Positions 27,148 to 34,162 of a stretch of 40,332 nucleotides of DNA are shown here, piece after piece. The stretch covers positions 1-40,332 of the forward strand of contig CADCPM010000063.1 of the NCBI GenBank assembly GCA_902803315.1. The letters run 5' to 3'. The notes under the pieces are model-generated. The model was not told the DNA's origin and did no database searches. It was given only the letters and a program-made list of their open reading frames with translations. The position numbers and the translations under genes were made by a program. Position 1 is the first letter of the stretch; each line of letters starts with the position of its first letter. This stretch comes from an uncultured Coriobacteriaceae bacterium. GTDB lineage: Bacteria; Actinomycetota; Coriobacteriia; Coriobacteriales; Atopobiaceae.

Positions 27148-27911
27148 GCAAAGCCGCGAGCACCCACGGCGCCGAAAAGCAGCGCATAGCAGAGCTCGAG
27201 CAACAAGTGGCTCAGCTCAAGAACGCCATCGAAGAAAACGAGAAGTCGTATCGTCTTACCATGGCTCGCTATGTGACCACCGAGGTCATGGGAGAGATCG
27301 CATCTTCCTCAAACGCGACAGTAGCCGGCGAGCGCCGTGAAGTGACCATGATGTTCACCGACCTTAGGAACTCGACCGAACTCTCCGAGCGCATGGAGCC
27401 AGAGGCATACATTCGTCTCCTCAACCACTATCTGGAAAACATGATCACGATCATCGACGGCTGGCGGGGCAATATCTTGGAATTCGTCGGCGATGCCATC
27501 GTATGCGTCTATGGAGCACCGCACGAAAACACCGACGCAGCAACGGACGCCGTCTATAGCGCCGTGGCCATGCAGCGACACATGTCAAAGGTGAACGAGT
27601 GGAACCGCGCCGAGGGGTATCCAAGCATCCAGATGGGGATCGGCATACACACAGGAGAGGCAATCGTGGGCAGCATCGGCTCCGAGACGCGTATGAAATA
27701 CGACGTCATTGGACGCAACATGAACCTCACGTCGCGCGTGGAGGGATTTACGAAGGGCGGGCAGATCCTCATTACCGACGAGACGCTTTCGGCCGCGAAC
27801 GAGCAGGTTGTTCTAAAGAAGGATGGCACCATGCTCGTGCATCCCAAAGGCGTGCAGAACCCAATCCACGTTCACGATGTCATTGGCATCGGCGGCCTTC
27901 GCATTTCGTAA
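27144..27911 (+). CDS. Class III adenylate/guanylate cyclase
   Basis: A 255-residue soluble protein: a coiled-coil N-terminus (about 10-40, EKQRIAELEQQVAQLK) and one class III catalytic domain (about 65-240). The metal-binding Asp73 (MMFTDLRNST) and Asp117 (EFVGDAIV) are present, and so are the transition-state Asn194 and Arg198 (GRNMNLTSR). The base-selecting positions are mixed: Glu113, found in guanylate cyclases, and Asp187 (KYDVIG), found in adenylate cyclases. The product cannot be told from sequence. It should dimerise through the coiled coil. No membrane or sensor domain is fused. It is translationally coupled to the MBL gene (ATGA). Confidence 0.92.
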   Translation: MSKAASTHGAEKQRIAELEQQVAQLKNAIEENEKSYRLTMARYVTTEVMGEIASSSNATVAGERREVTMMFTDLRNSTELSERMEPEAYIRLLNHYLENMITIIDGWRGNILEFVGDAIVCVYGAPHENTDAATDAVYSAVAMQRHMSKVNEWNRAEGYPSIQMGIGIHTGEAIVGSIGSETRMKYDVIGRNMNLTSRVEGFTKGGQILITDETLSAANEQVVLKKDGTMLVHPKGVQNPIHVHDVIGIGGLRIS

Positions 27912-27927
27912 GCTTGCTACCCCAAAT

Positions 27928-27971
27928 AGGGGACAGTCCCCAAGTTAGGGTTTTGCAAAACCCTGTTCCCC
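27928..27971. repeat. Nested palindrome related to the GGGGACAG repeat family
   Basis: GGGGACAGTCCCC (27929-27941) is a perfect short palindrome. AGGGTTTTGCAAAACCCT (27947-27964) is a perfect 18-bp palindrome. The outer GGGGACAG also pairs with CTGTTCCCC (27963-27971). It lies 17 bp after the cyclase stop and could end that transcript. The GGGGACAG word is shared with the repeats at 10.2-10.5 kb. Confidence 0.6.
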
Positions 27972-28140
27972 GCTTGCCGATGCGTTCGCGTTCGTATCTA
28001 CTCGCTTGTCAGAGGGTTTCGTGTCAGAGGGTTTCTCTGCGGGCGCATTCATCGTGCGTCCGTGTTACTTACAGCGCGTAAAGCAGGTGGCGTAACGCCC
28101 ATCCGTGTGAGCATGAGGTCCTTAAGGTTCGTTTATGCCA

Positions 28141-28158
28141 TATGGGAACTATCCCATA
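28141..28158. promoter_or_regulatory. Possible operator upstream of the esterase-like lipoprotein
   Basis: TATGGGA and TCCCATA flank ACTA, an 18-bp dyad in AT-rich DNA about 110 bp before the start codon. It has the form of a regulator site; no regulator is known. Confidence 0.3.
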
Positions 28159-28265
28159 AGTTTTCACTTATATATAAACCTTGCAGTCGTATGCTAGGAT
28201 TGTAAACAACCTGTTCTGCGGATGGTGGTCCGCCCTATAAAACACCCCACATGTTAGGAGGAGCC

Positions 28266-29381
28266 ATGCGCAAGAGCGTTTTGTTGGCTGCTGTTTCGAG
28301 CTTTATGCTGTGCATCGCACTCGCTGCGTGCGGAGGTCAGCCGACGAGCAGCCAATCAGCCAGTTCCAATGCGTCTGCAAGCCAGCAGGCCGAGAGCCAA
28401 TCCAATGCCGCCCAATCCACAACGAGCGCAATCGGCACGGTGCCCAACATCATCGCAAACGACGAAGACGCACTTGTTGCGACGTATCCAGAAAAGTTCA
28501 CCCAACAGACCTACACCGACGCCGATACGGGACTCTCGGTAACTTACAACCTGTACTTGCCCAAGGACTACGATTCCTCTAAGAGCTATCCCATGGTCGT
28601 CTTCATTGCAGACTCCACCTGCGCGAACGGCGATGCCCAGCAATCGCTTACCCAAGGGTTGGGCGCGCTCGTTTGGGCAACCGACGAGTGGCAGGCTGTG
28701 CACCCCACCATCGTATGCGTCCCCACCTATCCCGAGACGATTCTGGACGATCGCAACGGATATTCGACGACCGAGTACGTTGAGCTCACCAAGCGACTCA
28801 TCGACTCCGTATCGAACGAGTACGCCGTTAACAAGGACCGCGTGTATGGCACCGGTCAGTCCATGGGATGCATGACCACGCTCATACTCGCCTCGGAATA
28901 CCCAGACCTCTATGCTGCCTGCATGTTCGTGGACGGGCAATGGGACGTCTCCGCACTCAAGGGGCTTGAGAGTCAGCGCTTCGTGTACTTCGCGGCCGAG
29001 GACGACACCAGTGCGTCCACCGGTATGAACAAGGTAAAGGCGATGTTCGACGCCGACTCCGTGCCGTACGCATCCACCCAATGGGACGGCAACTGGACGC
29101 CCGACGAGCTTACCGACGCAGCCAACAAGCTGTTCGGGCAGGGCAAGAACGCCAACTTCGTCTCGTGGGCCACAGGCACCATCTCTGCAGACGCTGGCAG
29201 CTTCGGTGGCCCTAGCGGTGGATCTGGGCCTTCCGGCGAGGGCGGTGGCCAGGGTGGACCGACTGGCGAAGGCGGTGGCCAAGGCGGCGGTGGCATGGGC
29301 GGCGTCGCCTACCACATGGCGTCGTTCGACTATGCCTATAGCAGCATCGCCGCTATGGAATGGCTCTTCCAGCAGTCGTAA
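28266..29381 (+). CDS. Esterase-like alpha/beta-hydrolase lipoprotein
   Basis: The start is the ATG at 28266 with AGGAGGAGCC just upstream, giving 371 residues. The signal peptide ends in a lipobox, LAAC with Cys22, so the enzyme is anchored outside the membrane. A Ser/Gln/Ala linker runs to about residue 58. The hydrolase domain has LPKDYDSSKSYPMVVF, the nucleophile Ser199 in GTGQSMGCM, and a final His350 in YHMASFDY. This resembles secreted PHB-depolymerase/feruloyl-esterase-like enzymes; the substrate is unknown. Residues about 311-348 are almost only Gly, Ser, Pro, Glu and Gln. This flexible run is inserted just before the probable catalytic His, which is unusual. The gene stands alone. 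Confidence 0.85.
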   Translation: MRKSVLLAAVSSFMLCIALAACGGQPTSSQSASSNASASQQAESQSNAAQSTTSAIGTVPNIIANDEDALVATYPEKFTQQTYTDADTGLSVTYNLYLPKDYDSSKSYPMVVFIADSTCANGDAQQSLTQGLGALVWATDEWQAVHPTIVCVPTYPETILDDRNGYSTTEYVELTKRLIDSVSNEYAVNKDRVYGTGQSMGCMTTLILASEYPDLYAACMFVDGQWDVSALKGLESQRFVYFAAEDDTSASTGMNKVKAMFDADSVPYASTQWDGNWTPDELTDAANKLFGQGKNANFVSWATGTISADAGSFGGPSGGSGPSGEGGGQGGPTGEGGGQGGGGMGGVAYHMASFDYAYSSIAAMEWLFQQS

Positions 29382-29383
29382 TG

Positions 29384-29502
29384 TCCGAAATCATCAGCAG
29401 CCCAACCGACGCCGATAAAATCGGACGTTAGGGGTCGATAATCGGCGCCCTAACTTCCGAAATTGTCGGCAACTTGGTCGACGCCTATAAAGTCGGACGT
29501 TT
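29384..29502 (+). repeat. Two diverged 47-bp direct repeats
   Basis: Copies at 29384-29430 and 29456-29502 both begin TCCGAAAT, share GACGCC near the middle and end in TCGGACGTT. Between them GTTAGGG and CCCTAAC form a short dyad. They start right after the esterase stop. The 350-bp stretch 29382-29733 holds only these and one doubtful open frame. Confidence 0.55.
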
Positions 29503-29719
29503 CGCTCCACAGTCAAGTGTTCCATATGTACTATGTGATATTTGCTTCGGACGCGTTGTCCGTATCGCGCTTAACGTCACGCAACCTTTTGCGAGCGAGG
29601 GGTTCTCACGTGCACTCGCCCAGGCGCTCACTCAGCTGGGAATCCCGGCCCGCCTGAATGACAAGGGCCTGAAGGGATACGACATCCTCGAACGCGACGC
29701 AGTGGCCAACCTGAAATAA
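29474..29719 (+). pseudogene. Unrecognised 81-codon open frame, probably a gene remnant
   Basis: The frame opens at a TTG without a ribosome binding site and overlaps the second 47-bp repeat. Its last 45 residues (FASEGFSRALAQALTQLG and on to DAVANLK) look protein-like, with a plausible helix, and the codon use suits the genome. The first 25 residues do not. It is most likely the C-terminal end of a lost gene. I do not recognise the family. Confidence 0.3.
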
Positions 29720-29733
29720 GGACCGCAAGCCTC

Positions 29734-29916
29734 CTAGGTGAGCTTCACCTTCGTGCAACCATACGGGCCACACCAATCTTGGCCACCCGAGACACCCTCA
29801 AGCACCTCGTCAGAGAGCTCGATGCCCTCTCGCTTGGCGAGCTCGAGCAGTTCCTCGGGAGTTTTGCACTTGCGCGCCTCGTCCATCACCTGCTCGGAAA
29901 TGTTGTTTAGATCCAT
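29734..29916 (-). CDS. Nif11-leader-type RiPP precursor peptide
   Basis: A 60-residue peptide. Residues 1-45 are a Nif11-like leader: the helical KTPEELLELAKREGIELSDE and the end LEGVSGG with the double-Gly cleavage site at 44-45. The predicted core is QDWCGPYGCTKVKLT, with Cys49, Cys54 and Thr55, Thr60 as possible modification sites. Leaders of this kind direct modifying enzymes and C39-type exporters. None is in this window, so the core could be modified by distant enzymes, or not at all. The ATG has GGGAG six bases upstream and the gene looks intact. It is the best-preserved member of six related fragments in the window. Confidence 0.85.
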   Translation of the reverse strand: MDLNNISEQVMDEARKCKTPEELLELAKREGIELSDEVLEGVSGGQDWCGPYGCTKVKLT

Positions 29917-29994
29917 TTTTGTCTCCCGTATCTTTCATACCACAGGTTTTTCTTTTGATACGGAGTCAGTACGTATTTGTACTTTCCCCGAAAT

Positions 29995-30108
29995 CTACTG
30001 AGTATCCACCGACCAGGAATCTACCCAATATCCACCGGTTGGTACGTTTGGAATTACTTCAAAGCCCCTCGTATAGCCACATTTTTGGCATTCGAAGCCT
30101 CCCTCCAT
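29995..30108 (-). pseudogene. Leaderless zinc-ribbon-like core fragment (Nif11 family)
   Basis: A 37-codon minus-strand frame, too short for most gene finders. It begins MEGGFECQKCGYTRG and continues with a Gly/Trp/Tyr-rich stretch to a TAG at 29995. The EGG at residues 2-4 followed by an aromatic and CxxC matches the double-Gly/core junction of the intact Nif11 gene at 36.3 kb. A stop codon (TAG) sits just before the ATG and there is no ribosome binding site, so the leader is missing. I read it as a displaced core. Confidence 0.5.
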
Positions 30109-30175
30109 CTATAAGTATGTGTAGGCACAAGATGTAGGATGACGAGGAGAGGGGCGTACCATAAGGTTCGATGAA

Positions 30176-30312
30176 ATGAGCCCGGAGCTGCAGGAGACGC
30201 TGAAGGAGAAGGCCCAGGGACGCAAGCCCCCAAGGAGCGCATGGCATTCTTGGAGGAGAACGGTATCGAGCTCACCGACGAGCAAGTTATCAGACGATCC
30301 GAAGTGACAGGT
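30176..30312 (+). pseudogene. Frameshifted Nif11 leader remnant
   Basis: The frame from the ATG at 30176 gives MSPELQETLKEKAQGRK. After a C run at about 30227-30231 the similarity continues in another frame as KERMAFLEENGIELTDEQ. Restoring one base (AAG-ACC-CCC-AAG) would join them as RKTPKERMAFLEENG, the normal Nif11 leader form. No double Gly follows (RRSEVTG instead), so the 3' part is decayed as well. The frame then runs into the end of the alpha-glucosidase gene on the other strand. Confidence 0.65.
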
Positions 30313-30332
30313 GTATCCCCGCATCCCCATGT

Positions 30333-31991
30333 CTACGCGATGAGCGCGAAGCACTCGAAGGGTCGAAGGGTTCCCTCGATTGGCTTCGCATAGTTGTATG
30401 CCGTGCGTCTGCCACCCTCATACCTCGCGGGAACCTCGAAAGACACCACGCAATCGCAGAAGTTGCATGCCACCAGCATGCGCTCGTCGCCCAACCGCCG
30501 CTCGTACACGAAGAGCTCCTCGCTCTGCGGCAAGAGCAGCTCGAACGTCCCCTGCCTCACGAGCTCGCTCCGCTTGCGGAGCTCGATGAGCCGCCGGTAG
30601 TGAATAAACACGGAGTCGGGGTCGTCTACCTGCGACGCTGCGTTTATATGCGTGTGGTTGGGGTTTACGGGAAGCCACGGCTCCCCCGTGGTGAACCCCG
30701 CTTGCTCGCTCGCGTCCCATTGCATGGGAGTGCGCGCGTTGTCGCGACAAATCGCCCGCAGCGCGTCCATGGCCTCGTCGTGGCTGCACCCGCAGTCCTG
30801 CGTGAGCATACGATACGCGTCGTGCGCCTCCAGGTCGTCGCACTCCTCCACGCTCGCAAAGGGGTAGTTGGTCATGCCCAGCTCCTCGCCCTGATAGACG
30901 TAGGGCGTGCCCTTCATGAGGTGCAGGCAGGTGGCAAGCATCTTGGCCGCGAGCACGCGATGTCCCTTGCCTGCCTCCACCCAGCGACTCACCGCGCGTG
31001 GCTGGTCGTGGTTGTCCCAGTACAGGCTGTTCCACGCAACGCCCTCGAGCCCAGTCTCCCAACGCTCGAACACGCGCTTGAGCTCCGAAAGCTTGGGCTT
31101 GTCTGTTGTCCATTTGCCGCGCTCGGCCGACCCCGTGAGTCCCACATGTTCGAACTGGAATACCATAGAGAGCTCCGAGCCATCCAGATTCGCGTATTTC
31201 CGTGCCGTCTGCACGGTAGCTCCGACGCACTCCCCCACCGTCATCGTTTCGTAACGGCTCAGCACGCGCTCGCGCATCTCGCGCAGCCAGACGTGCACCT
31301 GCTCATCGTTGAAGAGCGGCCAGAGGTCCGAATAGCCTGTTGGCCCCACATCACCGCTGGGAAACGAAGCGTTCTTTGCGATCATGCCAATGACGTCCAT
31401 CCGAAACCCGTCGACGCCCTTGGCCAACCAAAAGTCCATGAGGTCGTACACCTCGTCGCGCACGCTCGGGTTCTCCCAGTTGAGGTCCGGTTGCTTCTTG
31501 GAGAAGCAATGCAGGTAGTACTGGCCCGTCGCCTCGTCCCATTCCCAAATGCTCCCGCCAAACACGGCACCCATGTTGGATGGCTCGTGTCCGTCCACGG
31601 GGTCGCGCCAATAGTAGTAGTCGCGATAGGGGTTGTCCTTGCTCTTGCGGGACTCTTTAAACCATGTGTGCTCGTCCGAGGTGTGGTTTACCACCAAGTC
31701 CATGACGATGCGCATGCCCAGTCCGTGGGCCGTCTCCAACATGCGGTCGAAGTCGTCCATCGTGCCGAAGACAGGTGCGATCGCACGATAGTCCGAGATG
31801 TCGTAGCCGTTGTCGTCCATGGGACTCGCATAGACGGGACTCAGCCATATGACGTCGATGCCGAGCTTGGACAGGTACGGAAGGCGCCTGGTTATGCCAG
31901 GCAGATCCCCTACGCCGTCTCCGTTGCTGTCTTGAAAACTCTTCGGGTAGATCTGATAGACAACCGCCCTCTGCCACCATGCCTCGCTCAT
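30333..31991 (-). CDS. GH13 alpha-glucosidase (oligo-1,6-glucosidase type)
   Basis: The start is the ATG at 31991 with AAGGAGG six bases upstream, giving 552 residues; the frame extends further without support. It has the full GH13 barrel: WQRAVVYQIYPKSFQDSNGD, DLVVNHTSDEH, nucleophile Asp199 in GFRMDVIG, acid Glu254 in TVGECVG and Asp329 in YWDNHDQPR. QPDLNWENP places it in the oligo-glucosidase group (GH13_31). Val200 directly after the nucleophile is the residue linked to alpha-1,6 cleavage, as in isomaltase-type enzymes; alpha-1,4 enzymes tend to have Thr or Ala there. There is no signal peptide, so it cleaves imported isomalto-oligosaccharides in the cytoplasm. No transporter or regulator is adjacent. 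Confidence 0.93.
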   Translation of the reverse strand: MSEAWWQRAVVYQIYPKSFQDSNGDGVGDLPGITRRLPYLSKLGIDVIWLSPVYASPMDDNGYDISDYRAIAPVFGTMDDFDRMLETAHGLGMRIVMDLVVNHTSDEHTWFKESRKSKDNPYRDYYYWRDPVDGHEPSNMGAVFGGSIWEWDEATGQYYLHCFSKKQPDLNWENPSVRDEVYDLMDFWLAKGVDGFRMDVIGMIAKNASFPSGDVGPTGYSDLWPLFNDEQVHVWLREMRERVLSRYETMTVGECVGATVQTARKYANLDGSELSMVFQFEHVGLTGSAERGKWTTDKPKLSELKRVFERWETGLEGVAWNSLYWDNHDQPRAVSRWVEAGKGHRVLAAKMLATCLHLMKGTPYVYQGEELGMTNYPFASVEECDDLEAHDAYRMLTQDCGCSHDEAMDALRAICRDNARTPMQWDASEQAGFTTGEPWLPVNPNHTHINAASQVDDPDSVFIHYRRLIELRKRSELVRQGTFELLLPQSEELFVYERRLGDERMLVACNFCDCVVSFEVPARYEGGRRTAYNYAKPIEGTLRPFECFALIA

Positions 31992-32063
31992 GCGCAGCCT
32001 CCTTCCGTCGAATCCTGTTCTTGCTGCCCACACCCGTGCCTGCGCCAAGACACGTCCGCCCCC

Positions 32064-32504
32064 TCATTGTTCACGGTTCATGTTTTCCAAGCGTTTGGCA
32101 TATCGTTCTTCAATACCTTGCAATTGTTTAATGGCATTAATCTCGCCACTCTGGACCCTAATGATGAGTTTCTTATATGCTGATGACCTTTTTAAACTAG
32201 ATAAAGTATAAAATATTAATAGTCCTATTAATGGTCCACCAAAAAGGAACGGTATTTTAAAACTATTACTTAATAGACCCAGCACTATGCAAACACATAA
32301 TATCGCCAACTGAGAAAACACGAATCTTGCAGCGTCACCAGCGCAGCGTTCTTGGTATTTCTTTAATAGTTTGATATATTTAACTCTCGCCTCTTCCTCA
32401 CTTATAGTATTGCCATTTGCATCTTTTGTGCAAAACTCTTGGTATTCATCAACCTTTTTACCATTCCCTTGTGACTTAGCTAGCGACGAGCCAGAAGTGG
32501 TCAT
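32064..32504 (-). CDS. Small membrane protein with two transmembrane helices, unknown
   Basis: I choose the ATG at 32504 (MTTSGSSLAKSQ, AGGA upstream). This gives 146 residues; the 34 codons upstream in frame look non-coding. A soluble, charged N-terminal helix (YIKLLKKYQERC) is followed by two adjacent membrane helices (about 63-80 and 85-100) and a charged C-terminal helix of about 40 residues. This layout, with two central helices and helical flanks, recalls 2TM effector domains of the SLATT kind, but I see no diagnostic motif. The DNA is clearly more AT-rich than its neighbours and uses rarer codons such as ATA and TTA, which suggests recent transfer. Confidence 0.65.
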   Translation of the reverse strand: MTTSGSSLAKSQGNGKKVDEYQEFCTKDANGNTISEEEARVKYIKLLKKYQERCAGDAARFVFSQLAILCVCIVLGLLSNSFKIPFLFGGPLIGLLIFYTLSSLKRSSAYKKLIIRVQSGEINAIKQLQGIEERYAKRLENMNREQ

Positions 32505-32706
32505 AGAGTTCCTAAGAAAGGCGTGGACAAGCGGTGACGCATCGAAAACATCGACCAAATAAAACGGTTTCCGCACTTTTACGCGAACTCTGAAGGCGCC
32601 AGGCACCTAACTCGTCGAGGACCAGAGCGTCTTTATCGACCAGATGCGTGCCCGGCGCATCGAGGTGTCGTCCTTGCACATCATTTTGCTTCCTGAAACT
32701 GGCAGA

Positions 32707-33531
32707 TCATGCAGGGTCACCCGCAAGGACGGCCACGTTGATTGTGTTTCCGTAAAGGGGGGTGTCGGGAAAGATGACTCTTTTGGCTCGTTCGGGGGTC
32801 TCGCCTATTCCGCCTGAGAGCATGTCAACCTGTCCGGATTCCGCGTCATTCAACATCTCGTCAATGCTCCCCTGAAGGAATTCAACGGCATAGTTATACT
32901 TATTCGCAAAACGCAGCGTCAGCTCGATATCGTGACCGACGAGATTCCCGTCCTGATAGTATGAATTCGGCACCAGGGTTCCGGATGTGCCCACGATCAG
33001 GGTACCCACCGGATCTTTCGGAGCGGGGATAACCAGCATTTCCGCACCCTTGTCCACCATCCATCGCCGATGCATCTCGTCCAGCTCGCCGGACTCTTTC
33101 ATTTCCTTAAGGAAGGCGTTCAACTGGGACTTCAGTTCCGTATACTTCGTGCGCGGAGAAATCGCCATGCCCGCCATCGCTTCCCCCACAGGCTCGTCTA
33201 TCATGCGTAAACGCCCCGGGTTTTCTTCCATGGCAGAGAGTATATTGTCTTTTGCATGGACGAAAGCGTCAATCTCACCACTTTCAAGGGAGGTGATCAT
33301 CTCACTGAGGGTGTTGAACTGCCTCTCCTGTGCCCTTGGGAATGCCTTTGCTATAAATGGCTCATGCACGCTGCCGGTCAATCCTCCGATCGTAACCGAA
33401 GGATCGTTAAGATTGTCAAGGGTAGCCGATTTCCCAGCTCTTGATGCTTTGCTGCAGCCAGTCAGTATGAGCGCAACAATAAGAATGACGTATATTGCGA
33501 TTCTTCTTCCTCTGTCTGCTATATGCCTCAT
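32707..33531 (-). CDS. Substrate-binding lipoprotein with half-domains in permuted order
   Basis: The start is the ATG at 33531, giving 274 residues. A basic N-terminus, a hydrophobic helix and the lipobox LTGC mark a lipoprotein. Residues about 40-160 match the second lobe of family 3 (amino-acid type) solute-binding proteins: GSVHEPFIAKAFP, then SLESGEIDAFV, LNAFLKEMKESG and HRRWM. Residues about 170-270 match the first lobe (VGTSGTLVPNSYY, GHDIELTLRFANKYNY, DMLSGGIGETPERAK). The normal order is the reverse. The gene may therefore come from a tandem double-domain protein that lost its first and last halves. Whether the permuted protein folds and binds ligand is open. No permease or ATPase genes are beside it. 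Confidence 0.7.
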   Translation of the reverse strand: MRHIADRGRRIAIYVILIVALILTGCSKASRAGKSATLDNLNDPSVTIGGLTGSVHEPFIAKAFPRAQERQFNTLSEMITSLESGEIDAFVHAKDNILSAMEENPGRLRMIDEPVGEAMAGMAISPRTKYTELKSQLNAFLKEMKESGELDEMHRRWMVDKGAEMLVIPAPKDPVGTLIVGTSGTLVPNSYYQDGNLVGHDIELTLRFANKYNYAVEFLQGSIDEMLNDAESGQVDMLSGGIGETPERAKRVIFPDTPLYGNTINVAVLAGDPA

Positions 33532-33997
33532 CTTTTCAGAACCCTTCCGTACGTACACGTCCCCATGCTCTTACGATCCAATAATCACCCATTTGCCGTA
33601 CATTGTCTACGATAAGAAGCATAGAGCCACACGGCATCGATATAAGCGACCGTGTGTCATGGGAACGGAGGCACTAACACGCCATCGCGGAGATGTCGAT
33701 GCCGCCGTCTCCGTGACACCAGACGACCAGGTCTAACTTCCGCGACTTGGCGCTCCCTCACGCTCCTGGTGCTTAACATAACGGCTTGGAATCGCGCTTC
33801 TCGCAACGGTGCCGGAAAATGTCGTATCCCACTTCATAATAGAAGCCGTCGAGAGAAGAAGCGCCCCGCACTGAGCACTCGCCAAAGCACATATCCACGT
33901 CATCGAGAAGAATCGAAATTCTCGTAGATCATAACCACGTTCGGGCAGACGCACGCGTTTCGCCCATCTTCACACGTGTTCCGAAAGGAACACGACC
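33532..33997. other. Gene-free stretch
   Basis: About 465 bp in which no frame has both a ribosome binding site and protein-like composition. One dyad is visible: CACACGG (33628-33634) with CCGTGTG (33650-33656), about 100 bp before the substrate-binding gene, which could be a regulatory site. Confidence 0.4.
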
Positions 33998-34162
33998 ATG
34001 GCAGATACGGAAGCACGGAAAGAAGCGAACGAGCGTTATCGCAAGGCAAACGTCACGCGGAACGTAATGTTCTCACGAGGGTCTACCAGACGATGCGCGC
34101 CGCGCTCCCCGAGGAGCCCGAGCGAATCGGCTGAGGCATGCCAACCTTCGGCAAGAGCGTGA
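33998..34162 (+). pseudogene. Truncated small gene (charged N-terminus, then frameshift)
   Basis: An ATG with AAAGGA upstream opens a 54-codon frame. Its first 22 residues, MADTEARKEANERYRKANVT, are the charged helical start seen on short ribbon-helix-helix-like accessory proteins of related bacteria (from memory). After about residue 26 the composition turns to Arg/Ser/Pro, typical of reading out of frame. It appears to be cut off and joined to the DUF1801 remnant that follows. Confidence 0.4.

Larger units (their letters stand above)
27912..28265. other. Gene-free spacer with palindromes
   Basis: About 350 bp with no supportable gene. It contains a nested palindrome (27928-27971), a duplicated TCAGAGGGTTTC word (28009-28020 and 28024-28035), a 7-bp dyad (28141-28158) and an AT-rich stretch before the esterase gene. 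Confidence 0.6.

Noticed and set aside
28356..29315. 319-codon minus-strand open frame opposite the esterase lipoprotein
   Set aside because: No start site or family resemblance; the plus strand has a lipobox, GxSxG and a strong ribosome binding site.
30600..32183. 527-codon plus-strand open frame opposite the alpha-glucosidase
   Set aside because: It mirrors the GH13 gene, has no ribosome binding site and is rich in Val/His/Arg in the way antisense frames of GC-rich genes are. The minus-strand gene has every catalytic motif.
32610..32706. Plus-strand reading VEDQSVFIDQMRARRIEV as a gene fragment
   Set aside because: Protein-like for about 30 codons, but no start, no recognised family, and it runs into the opposite-strand lipoprotein gene.
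33998..34162. Intact 54-residue gene with good ribosome binding site
   Set aside because: Only the first 20-26 residues look like protein; the rest is Arg/Ser/Pro read-through overlapping the DUF1801 remnant in another frame.
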